Assembly (NCBI GenBank): GCA_050014595.1
Contig: JBEKDA010000010.1
Location: 55,661-119,660 of the forward strand
Length of the DNA stretch: 64,000 nucleotides
Reading direction: 5' to 3'
Origin: PALSA-129 sp050014595
GTDB taxonomy: Bacteria; Acidobacteriota; Terriglobia; Bryobacterales; Bryobacteraceae
Under the pieces are notes generated by a model. The model saw nothing but the letters and a program-made list of their open reading frames with translations, made no database searches and was not told where the DNA came from. The translations under genes were made by a program, and so were the position numbers. Of this stretch, positions 17,004-24,371 are shown piece after piece; the first letter of the stretch is position 1; each line of letters starts with the position of its first letter.

Positions 17004-17750
17004 TTAGTTTTCGATGGGAACGCGTTCCACATGGTCGACCACGACGATCTCGACAGGGACTTTTTGAGCCTGCAGGCGGAGACCAAGCGCCTCCTGGAGC
17101 GCGCTGAAAAGCGAAGGCACCCCGTCGATGTCGGTGGCATCGGGGTTCTGATCGTCGTTGGCCCAGCGGAGTTCGAAGTCGTAGACGCCGCCGAGGCCCG
17201 TCTTGTCGACCACGAAATCCCCCAGATTGCGGGCCACCAGGTCGGCCAGTTGCGCCATCGAGGTCTTCTTCGCCGTCAGGGTTCGCACGCGCCCGCCGTC
17301 GCTGCTGGTATCTGACCCGCCGCTTGGCTCGACCGGCTTGAGTTTGAAGCCACTCTTCGCCACCACCAGCGCATAGCCGGGCATATCCTTCGATTCGCGA
17401 TGCACGGCCAACTTGAAGCGGTCTTCGAGCAGCGTGCGCAGCATCACCAGGCGGTCTTCGTTCCTGGTGTCCGGCGGATACTTGGCGGCGATGTCGAAAG
17501 GGACGTCTTCCATCCAGCCCGGGCCGGTTACCTGAAACGGCTTGACGTTATAGGCTCGCTCGATGAGCCGCTTGAGCGTCTGGTTGGTCATGACGACCTG
17601 CCCCTTGGTCCCGTTGGACGAACTGTTGCCGCCGCCAGAGGTGTTGAGTTTGACGGAGGCCGCTTCGTACGCCGGGCGCGCATCCTGCGGCTGAGCTAAA
17701 ACGGCGCCCGCGGCGAGAAGTATGATGAGCCCTCCCGAAATTGCGCGCAT
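17004..17750 (-). CDS. TIGR03435-family soil-associated secreted protein
   Basis: A 248-aa secreted protein with signal peptide MRAISGGLIILLAAGAVLAQ. It matches the TIGR03435 pattern: YEAASVKLN near the N-terminus, MTNQTLKRLIERAYNVKPFQVTG as a block, WMEDVPFDIAAKYP, then LRTLLEDRFKLAVHRESKDM and a second half ending PVEIVVVDHVERVP. The family is expanded in Acidobacteriota and has no known function. A longer start at 17786 is possible, but TATAAT (17790-17795 on the minus strand) is only 3 nt before it, so transcription would begin inside that codon region. Confidence 0.85.
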   Translation of the reverse strand: MRAISGGLIILLAAGAVLAQPQDARPAYEAASVKLNTSGGGNSSSNGTKGQVVMTNQTLKRLIERAYNVKPFQVTGPGWMEDVPFDIAAKYPPDTRNEDRLVMLRTLLEDRFKLAVHRESKDMPGYALVVAKSGFKLKPVEPSGGSDTSSDGGRVRTLTAKKTSMAQLADLVARNLGDFVVDKTGLGGVYDFELRWANDDQNPDATDIDGVPSLFSALQEALGLRLQAQKVPVEIVVVDHVERVPIEN

Positions 17751-17849
17751 AAGGTTTCTTGCCGTTTGCCGGCAGGTTCGTTCCATGACATTATAACGAA
17801 TCTGCTCGATTCCTGTTGGCAGGCAAGCGGAAACAACTCATTTCGTGCG

Positions 17850-19802
17850 CTACCAGTTCTTCTCCCACACCCGGACGATGGGGTAGCGGCCGTTGTCTTC
17901 GGGCTCGTACCTGGAGTGCTGATACCACCAGGCGAGGCGGGCGTTGCGGTCGGCCGCGAAGGCCGGATCGGCAGCCACCTTGGCTTCGAATTCCTTGGCG
18001 AGATCGGGATTGTCCGCCATAGTTTTGCGCGCGATGGGCTCGGAGAGGTATTCGCCCACGGGCGGCGCCGCGGCGCCCGCGGCCGGTGCGGCGCCACCGC
18101 CCCCAGGAGCTCCACCACGTCCGCCACCACCGCCGCCCGGGCCACCACGGCCGCCAACACCACCACCGCGACCTCCGCCGCCTTCAAAGACCGAGTACAT
18201 CAGGCCCCAGCGCGCGAAGGAATCGGGCGCCTGCGGTTCGAGCGTGGAGAGAATCAGGCGGGCGCGGCGCTGCTTCATGGGAACCCAATACGAGCCGGCG
18301 GGAATCGTGATCTTCTCCTTCACCAGGCGGGAATCGAAGCTGTTCAGACCGATATGGCCTTCGTTGGGAGAAGTAGCCCACACGATGTTGGAAAAACGCC
18401 AGGTCTCGAATTCCTGGGTGAGGGGTTTGGCCGTACGTTCCATCTCGACGCCGTGCAGCGCCAGGATATCGGCAATTTCTTTCCAGGCCGAAGGGATCAG
18501 GTAGCCGAGCGGCATCTGCGCTTCGAGAGTGGTGTCGATCTGGTCGTGGATGACGGTCTGGATGTCGTCGGGCTCGGCCAGATAGCGATTGGTCATGGCG
18601 CCGGTGACCTCGCTCTGAACCTGGCCCTGCTTGAGGGCGTGGTAGACCAGCGGGCGGCTCTTGTCGTTGCTGACGCGGCCGGCCAGATAGACGGGCGCGC
18701 CGGAACGGTCGCCGGCGCGCGCGGCCATCTCCTTATCGGCCTGGCGCACGGCGGTGCGCAGCGCTTCCGGATCGGCCACGATGATGTCGATGGAGTGCCG
18801 CATGATGTCGTAATTGGCCCACGCGCGGGTGCGCGCGGCCTTGAGGCTGTGCGTTTCCACCAGCAGCGAAGGCCGGTTCTGTACCGCGGCGTAGAGGTGC
18901 GAGTAGCGCGGGGTGAAGACCTCCATGAAGAACTCGCGCTTGCCGTTCACGTTGCGCAGGCCCCCGTAGGGAGCCACCAAGTGGCCGTCGGCGGCCATGC
19001 GTTTGTCGAGCTCGGGGACGAATTTGTCGCGCACCCAGGCGCCGGCCGGGTCGGCGAGATCCTGGTTACGGGCCATGTCCCAGGTGACGTCGTATTGCAT
19101 GTCGGAACCGTCGGTGACGTGGTTGTCGATCAGGAAATCGGGGTTCCAGGTATTGAAAACGTGCAGCCATGCGCGCATTTCAGGAGTGTCGGCCTTGACG
19201 TAATCGCGGTTCAGGTTGAGGCGCTGGGCGGTGTTGCGCAGGCCGGTATCGCGAGGGCCATTCTGCTGCGGGCGATGGTAGGGGCTGAAATATTCGTGGC
19301 CGTCGACGTTGAAAACCGGGATGATCACGAAGATGGCCTTATCCAGCCAGGAGGCCAGCTTCTTCGTGACGGCCATATCGCGAACCAGCATGAGGACGGT
19401 GTCCTTACCCTCGATTTCGCCGGCGTGAATGCCGCTCTGGATCATGATGACGGCCTTATTGGTTTTGGCCGCGGCTTCGGGCGTGAAGGCGCGATCCTTG
19501 GAAACCACCAGCGCGATCATGGTGCGCCCTTCGGGGGTGGCGCCGATGTTGAGCGCCTTGACGAATGAGGACGCCTTCTCCAGCCGGTGGGAAATGTCGA
19601 CGGCTTCGGCGTAAGGGGCGGTCAGCGTCCAGCCGGTCTTTTCGCCGGTCGTCAGCAGATCGGGGGGCGAGGCCTTGGTGCTGGCAGTGAGCGAGGCCGC
19701 GTCTTTGGCGGCGGGAGGCTCAATGGCGGAATGGGGAGCGACTGGTTCCTGAGCGGCCGACAGCGCGGCCAAGGCACACAGCAACAGCGTGGAACGAAGC
19801 AT
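17850..19802 (-). CDS. Secreted M14-family zinc carboxypeptidase
   Basis: A 650-aa protein with a signal peptide (MLRSTLLLCALAALSAAQ). The M14 zinc site is visible: HAGE with His126 and Glu129, a third ligand candidate in LIDNHVTDGSDMQYD, and the catalytic Glu candidate in SLLVETHSLKAARTRA. The conserved NLNRDY motif also fits. It should release C-terminal residues from peptides in the periplasm or outside. Near residue 560-600 is a glycine/arginine-rich insert (GGGGRGGG-like) with no role in the fold. TACCAT lies 7 nt before the ATG at 19802 and there is no Shine-Dalgarno. Confidence 0.9.
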   Translation of the reverse strand: MLRSTLLLCALAALSAAQEPVAPHSAIEPPAAKDAASLTASTKASPPDLLTTGEKTGWTLTAPYAEAVDISHRLEKASSFVKALNIGATPEGRTMIALVVSKDRAFTPEAAAKTNKAVIMIQSGIHAGEIEGKDTVLMLVRDMAVTKKLASWLDKAIFVIIPVFNVDGHEYFSPYHRPQQNGPRDTGLRNTAQRLNLNRDYVKADTPEMRAWLHVFNTWNPDFLIDNHVTDGSDMQYDVTWDMARNQDLADPAGAWVRDKFVPELDKRMAADGHLVAPYGGLRNVNGKREFFMEVFTPRYSHLYAAVQNRPSLLVETHSLKAARTRAWANYDIMRHSIDIIVADPEALRTAVRQADKEMAARAGDRSGAPVYLAGRVSNDKSRPLVYHALKQGQVQSEVTGAMTNRYLAEPDDIQTVIHDQIDTTLEAQMPLGYLIPSAWKEIADILALHGVEMERTAKPLTQEFETWRFSNIVWATSPNEGHIGLNSFDSRLVKEKITIPAGSYWVPMKQRRARLILSTLEPQAPDSFARWGLMYSVFEGGGGRGGGVGGRGGPGGGGGGRGGAPGGGGAAPAAGAAAPPVGEYLSEPIARKTMADNPDLAKEFEAKVAADPAFAADRNARLAWWYQHSRYEPEDNGRYPIVRVWEKNW

Positions 19803-20026
19803 GAGAAGTATGGTATCGCATGTAACAAAGTGGGGCACGCTTTAGCTTGCCCTAAGGCAATTCGAGGCGAGGACCGGTCCTGCATATGACACTGGCGCAT
19901 GCAAGCAAATATATGATGTGCTTAAGAGCGGCCTTCGGTAGCGTCAATTCGTCAACGCAGATTTCAGGCACTACCCGCCGCCGCCGAGCCGTGATAAAAC
20001 GCTACGATGGAAGGAGGGATACGAAC

Positions 20027-20293
20027 ATGACAACTCTCGATTGGTCCCAATGCCCCGCCGTGGAGAGCATCCCCGGGAAAGTGAGCGGCGCGTGGGTGTT
20101 TAAGGACACCCGGATGCCGGTTGCCACGGTGTTCGAGAATTTGGAAGCTGGCTTGACCGTGGAAGAAGTCATGGAGGAATTCTCCGTCACGCGCGAACAG
20201 ATCAACGCGGTGTTACATTTCGCGGCAAAGAGCTTGGCAACGCCCCTCCCGCCCCCGGCGCATCGAACGCCAGCCGATGCTCATTGCCCTTGA
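20027..20293 (+). CDS. Orphan DUF433 antitoxin-like protein
   Basis: An 88-aa protein with the full DUF433 domain: GKVSGAWVFKDTRMPVATVF, then LEAGLTVEEVMEEFSVTREQ and a terminal AVLHFAAKSL helix. DUF433 proteins are usually antitoxins followed directly by a DUF5615 PIN-like toxin. Here no toxin follows: the next gene is convergent and unrelated. AAGGAGGG (20011-20018) is one of the strongest Shine-Dalgarno sequences in the window, and TACGAT lies just upstream. The Pro-rich C-terminal tail (PLPPPAHRTPADAHCP) looks like run-on coding after loss of the normal end. Confidence 0.75.
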   Translation: MTTLDWSQCPAVESIPGKVSGAWVFKDTRMPVATVFENLEAGLTVEEVMEEFSVTREQINAVLHFAAKSLATPLPPPAHRTPADAHCP

Positions 20294-20308
20294 CGGACTG
20301 CGCCCCCA

Positions 20309-20749
20309 TCAGGCCCGGTCGACGGGCTCTTTGCGCGCCAGTTGCAAAACCTGCTTGATCGCCAACAGCGACATCAGGACATTTCGCTCCCCGGCGGCGC
20401 CGAGTTGCGGCGTTGAGGCGACCATTGCCAGCGCGACCCGCGGGCCGGACCAAGCCAGCCATCGAACCAACAGCAAAGACCGCACCGCAGTCTGGGCCAA
20501 CACCCCGAGAGTGAAGGCGTGAGTGACGGCAGCCAGCAGGAGAGGACCATGGAAGCGGGTTGCAGCCAGCGTCCAGACACCGGGAACGATGGCAATCGCC
20601 GCGGTGCCAAGGAACAGCATCCGGCAGAGCGACCGGATTCCCGGGTAGCGCAGGCAGAGGCTTTTCTCCAGAGCTGCAAAGGCGATGAACCAAACCAGCC
20701 AGGTGAGGAATTCGATCACCACCGCGGCCGGCAGGGAAAGCGGGCCCAT
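20309..20749 (-). CDS. Small polytopic membrane protein of unknown function
   Basis: A 146-aa protein with about three to four hydrophobic helices (FLTWLVWFIAFAALEKS; MLFLGTAAIAIVPGVWTLAA; LLLAAVTHAFTLGVLAQTAV; then WLAWSGPRVALAMVAS) and a short charged C-terminal tail. I do not recognise a family. It starts 2 nt after the TPR gene stop and is last in the three-gene operon, so it probably works with the TPR protein and the zinc-finger/LamG protein. Confidence 0.65.
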   Translation of the reverse strand: MGPLSLPAAVVIEFLTWLVWFIAFAALEKSLCLRYPGIRSLCRMLFLGTAAIAIVPGVWTLAATRFHGPLLLAAVTHAFTLGVLAQTAVRSLLLVRWLAWSGPRVALAMVASTPQLGAAGERNVLMSLLAIKQVLQLARKEPVDRA

Positions 20750-20751
20750 GC

Positions 20752-22416
20752 CTAGTCGATGGCGGGTCCGAAGTAACCCTGAGCCAAAGCCGGTTCCGCT
20801 TCGAGTGCTTTGGCCCAGCAGGATCGAGCCTCTTCACCCTTGCCGGTGGTTTCCAGAATGCGGCCCATGTTGAGCAGGGCTTCGGGCATGCCGGGTTGTT
20901 GCGCCAGCGCGTCGCGGTAGAGCCGCACGGCCTTTTCGAGTTGCCCGGCTTTTTCATACATCAGGCCGGCGTTGTAGAGCACTTCGGGGGAGCGCTCGCC
21001 CAGATCGATGAGGCGGACGTGGAATTCCAGAGCGGAATCGAAATCGGAGGATTGAATCGCCAGCGCCGCCAGGCCGCGCAGGGCGTCGATGGACTTCGGG
21101 TCACCTTCGAGCATCTTCTCGTAGAGGCGTTCGGCGTGGTCGCGCTCGCCCAGACCGCTATAGGCGAGGGCCAGGTTGGCGTGTGCTTCGGGCCAGTTGG
21201 GACGGTGCTTCAAGCAACCCTCAAAAGCTTCGGAGGCGCCGCGGAAATCTTCCCGCTGCAACCGCAGATAGCCCAGGCGGAAGCGGGCTTCTTCTTCTTT
21301 GGGAGCGCGGTCCAGGATCTGCTTGTAATAGCGCTCGGCTTCATCGGCCTTGCCGCTGCGCTCGAGCAGCAGGGCCAGGTTCCAGATGGGAGCGAGACCG
21401 TCGGGGTTGGCCTGGATGGCGCGATCATAGGCCTGGCGCGCGCCATCGGTATCGCCCAGTTGCTCCCGGACAATGCCGATATTGGTGTGTGCTTCGCAGG
21501 ATTGAGGACGCAGCTTGAGAGCCTCTACATAGGCTTCGGCGGCCTGTTCCCAGCGGCCGGACTTCTGGTGCGCGAGGGCCAGGTTGAACCAGCCTTCAAA
21601 GTGGCCCGGCACGGAAGAAGTCAGCAAAGTGCAGAATTTTGCGGTGAGGGCGTGTTCGCCGGCCGCACAAGCCCAGGCAGAGAGGCCTTCCAGCGCCACG
21701 ATGGATTCGGGCCGCAGTTCGAGCAGCCGCTCGGAGTATTCCCGCACCATGTCGAAATCCTCTTTCGACATGCCGATCAGGACCAGGTTGGCGAGGGATT
21801 CTTCGGAGTCGGGATTCTGTTCCAGGATGCGCTGGTAAAGGGGCGAGGCTTCATCGGGGTGACCCAGCGACTGCAACGAAGCGGCCTTGCCGAACAGGGC
21901 GTCCTCGTGATCGGGCGCCAGTTCCAGGCAATGTTCGAAAGCGAACAGAGCGCTCTTGGGATCTTCCAACCGGAGTTGCGTGGCGCCCAGCCCGAGATAA
22001 GCGTCCAGGTGCGAGGTATCGAGCGTGCAAGCCTTGTGGAAGGCCTGCGAGGCCTCGTCCCACGCGCTGATGCGCTCCAGGCAGACCGCGAAATTGAACC
22101 AGCCTTTGGCGAATTGAGGCTTGAGCTGGGTGAGTGTGCGGTAGCTCTTGGCGGCTTCCTGGTAGTCGCCCAATTCGAACTGAATGTGGCCCATCGCGCG
22201 GTAGATTTCCGGTGATGCCTCATTGGAGGCGACGGCGCGCTGCAACTGCTTGAGAGCGTCGTCGCGCTTGCCGGCTAGGTGCAGGCTCACGGCACGAGCC
22301 AGGAATCCGGACGCCGGGCCCGGATTGCCGCCCGCCAAACCGGGCTTGTCGACACCTTCCAGATGGGCTGGCCGGAGGGGTTGAACTTTGGGGGATCTGA
22401 TAGCGCTGGTACTCAT
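20752..22416 (-). CDS. TPR-repeat protein
   Basis: A 554-aa protein made almost wholly of tetratricopeptide repeats, about fourteen, from residue 40 to 540; examples are YRAMGHIQFELGDYQEAAKS, AHTNIGIVREQLGDTDGARQ and AHANLALAYSGLGERDHAER. There is no signal peptide or membrane helix, so it is cytoplasmic unless exported in some other way. TPR superhelices act as protein scaffolds. ATGA overlap with the upstream zinc-finger/LamG gene and a 2-nt gap to the membrane protein make a tightly coupled operon. Confidence 0.85.
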   Translation of the reverse strand: MSTSAIRSPKVQPLRPAHLEGVDKPGLAGGNPGPASGFLARAVSLHLAGKRDDALKQLQRAVASNEASPEIYRAMGHIQFELGDYQEAAKSYRTLTQLKPQFAKGWFNFAVCLERISAWDEASQAFHKACTLDTSHLDAYLGLGATQLRLEDPKSALFAFEHCLELAPDHEDALFGKAASLQSLGHPDEASPLYQRILEQNPDSEESLANLVLIGMSKEDFDMVREYSERLLELRPESIVALEGLSAWACAAGEHALTAKFCTLLTSSVPGHFEGWFNLALAHQKSGRWEQAAEAYVEALKLRPQSCEAHTNIGIVREQLGDTDGARQAYDRAIQANPDGLAPIWNLALLLERSGKADEAERYYKQILDRAPKEEEARFRLGYLRLQREDFRGASEAFEGCLKHRPNWPEAHANLALAYSGLGERDHAERLYEKMLEGDPKSIDALRGLAALAIQSSDFDSALEFHVRLIDLGERSPEVLYNAGLMYEKAGQLEKAVRLYRDALAQQPGMPEALLNMGRILETTGKGEEARSCWAKALEAEPALAQGYFGPAID

Positions 22417-24200
22417 TGTTTCCGATTCTCCTTCGTGGGGATTCCTGCAGGTGTTAGTCTTACCCAGTAAAGGCGCGCCCGGTCGTCGGGTGTGCCTACG
22501 AAACCGATACCGCCGACTGGAAACCGTGCGTCGCTCCAGGTGTCGACGGCCTGACCGTCGAGGTAGAGGGTGAACTCACTGCCGCGAAGACGCATGCGTA
22601 CGGTGATGGCAGTTTTGCCGCCGGGAGACGGCGTCGCCGTGGATGGCGGACGAATAGGCATAGTGACGGCCGGCGAGGCGGCGCCGCCTGCCACCGTCGT
22701 GCGGCTGAACGTAAATCCTCCGCCCGGCGCCACGGCGATGCTGCACTGGAAGTATTCGTTGAAATCGTGCGCGCGGTAAACCCAGTTGATGCTGTGGTGG
22801 TCGATACGCGCCAGAAACTCGAGATCGTAATCGTCGAGTTCGATCGAGGGCCCGAAAAGCGCCAGCGAACCGGTGCGGACACCGGCGATATCCAGCTTCC
22901 AATCTTGCACGCCGCCCAGCCAGTTGGTCCAGCCGTTAGCAAAATGTTCCTCCAGGGGAGGGACCACCGCCGGTGCCGCGGTTGCCGCCTTTTGTTTGGG
23001 CGTCTGGGGAGCGCCGAACGGCACGCCGCCCATCAGCGAGCCGTGGAGGGCCCGTGGCGTGTACTCAAAGGTATTGTCCTGCGGCTCGAAGGCCACTAAC
23101 GTGAGGCGCTGGGCCGATTCCATGCCGGCGGCGCCTGGCCGGGAAGCGATCAGCGATGCCGAGGAACGGCGGAAGCCGTCACCGCCTTCGTGCCGGCGGA
23201 ACCCCAGCGGCAGCGCATCGCCGGCATCCCAACGCAAAGTGGAGCAGCGTACCACGCCTTCGGCGTTGCGCAAATCGCATGCGGCGGACGGAACGGCGCC
23301 GGGCCACACAAATGCCGCGGCGCCGGTTCCCATGGCGGGAGGCCGGTAGACCATTTTGCGCTTCGTGATTCGCCTGGCCGCGTGCCGGGGTCCGGCCTCG
23401 ATCTTGCGCGCCGGCGGAGCGACTTCGTGGACCCGCTTCGAAAAGGGCATCGCCACGGGGCCGGGTTTCGCGAATTCAATGGCTGGCCGGACGGGTTCCG
23501 GAAGGCGAAAACCGGCGGACGCCGACACGCGCAGTTCCTTTCCCTTCACAGGATGGTTCCGCAATGTATGCGTTCGTTGCGAAGATTTGAGAGAATGTGC
23601 GCCAACCGGTGTAATGGAATAGCGCTTGTGGTTCTCGGACCCAATATGCACCCGCAACGGTGGATGCCGCAAAATTCCGAACGCCCGCGGATCCGCGTCG
23701 GGCTTCAGAATGCGTTCGCGCACGATGGCTTTGCGGGACTGCGGGATCTCGACCGAAAGCTTGTGGCTGCGACGGGGCAGCGGGATTACGCTGCGGCCGC
23801 CGCGCATGGCAAGCGGTAACGAGCGCGGTTGCGCAGCTAAGGCGACCTTAACATAACCTAACTTCGCAGCTTTATCGCTTCGACCGGGAACGCGAGGCAC
23901 GAACAGACCCGCGGGCGTGGGCTTGAAGCCATCCATGGATGGGTTTTGGAGCGGGATGCGGGCCGGTGGATAATTACGCGAAGCAACATTGTAATCGGCA
24001 AGTAAGAACTCCGCGGAAATCTGTTTGGCATTCTCGCGCCGCCGCATCAGGCTGGCGACTTTGTTCGCCTCCATCAGCCGGTCCATCCCCAGGCGGAGAC
24101 GGTATTGATTGCGGTGTTCGCGGGAACAGAAATCGCCGCCGGAGCCGACCGCAAAGCGGCTGAGCGGTTTGCCACATAATTGGCATGTTCTCGCGTTCAT
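22413..24200 (-). CDS. Zinc-finger plus LamG-like protein, unknown function
   Basis: A 595-aa protein with an N-terminal zinc-finger-like motif, C6-x2-C9 with C25 and H29 (TCQLCGKPL, DFCSREHRNQY), then a helical arm (REHRNQYRLRLGMDRLMEAN), a long low-complexity basic middle (about 60-400), and a C-terminal LamG/DUF1080-like sandwich (about 415-590) with SINWVYRAHDFNEYFQCSI and a closing GGIGFVGTPDDRARLYWVRL. A cytoplasmic zinc finger joined to a fold normally found outside the cell is odd, and there is no signal peptide. It is first in an operon with the TPR and membrane genes and divergent from the JAB-like/TonB gene. Function unknown. Confidence 0.75.
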   Translation of the reverse strand: MNARTCQLCGKPLSRFAVGSGGDFCSREHRNQYRLRLGMDRLMEANKVASLMRRRENAKQISAEFLLADYNVASRNYPPARIPLQNPSMDGFKPTPAGLFVPRVPGRSDKAAKLGYVKVALAAQPRSLPLAMRGGRSVIPLPRRSHKLSVEIPQSRKAIVRERILKPDADPRAFGILRHPPLRVHIGSENHKRYSITPVGAHSLKSSQRTHTLRNHPVKGKELRVSASAGFRLPEPVRPAIEFAKPGPVAMPFSKRVHEVAPPARKIEAGPRHAARRITKRKMVYRPPAMGTGAAAFVWPGAVPSAACDLRNAEGVVRCSTLRWDAGDALPLGFRRHEGGDGFRRSSASLIASRPGAAGMESAQRLTLVAFEPQDNTFEYTPRALHGSLMGGVPFGAPQTPKQKAATAAPAVVPPLEEHFANGWTNWLGGVQDWKLDIAGVRTGSLALFGPSIELDDYDLEFLARIDHHSINWVYRAHDFNEYFQCSIAVAPGGGFTFSRTTVAGGAASPAVTMPIRPPSTATPSPGGKTAITVRMRLRGSEFTLYLDGQAVDTWSDARFPVGGIGFVGTPDDRARLYWVRLTPAGIPTKENRKQ

Positions 24201-24230
24201 TGTCGATCATTATGGCACAATACTTCTGAA

Positions 24231-24236
24231 ATTATA
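24231..24236 (-). promoter_or_regulatory. Probable -10 (TATAAT) of the zinc-finger/TPR operon
   Basis: A consensus TATAAT on the minus strand, 30 nt upstream of the ATG at 24200, inside the AT-rich 170-nt gap between the divergent genes. The paired -35 is unclear. Confidence 0.5.
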
Positions 24237-24282
24237 CAATAAATGGTGAGAGTACCTTAATAATATCTAATGTTAACTGGTT

Positions 24283-24311
24283 TTGTTTCCTATCGATAAC
24301 GGAAATAATAT
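24283..24311 (+). promoter_or_regulatory. Promoter of the JAB-like/TonB gene (TTGTTT-N17-TAATAT)
   Basis: TTGTTT at 24283-24288, a 17-nt spacer, and TAATAT at 24306-24311. The start codon is 60 nt downstream with GGAGA (24362-24366) as Shine-Dalgarno. This gap is the most AT-rich stretch in the window. Confidence 0.6.
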
Positions 24312-24371
24312 AGCAAAAAAGATACGTGAAAAAACAGGAAATCCTAGTAGAATTGGTAACCGGAGAATCTC

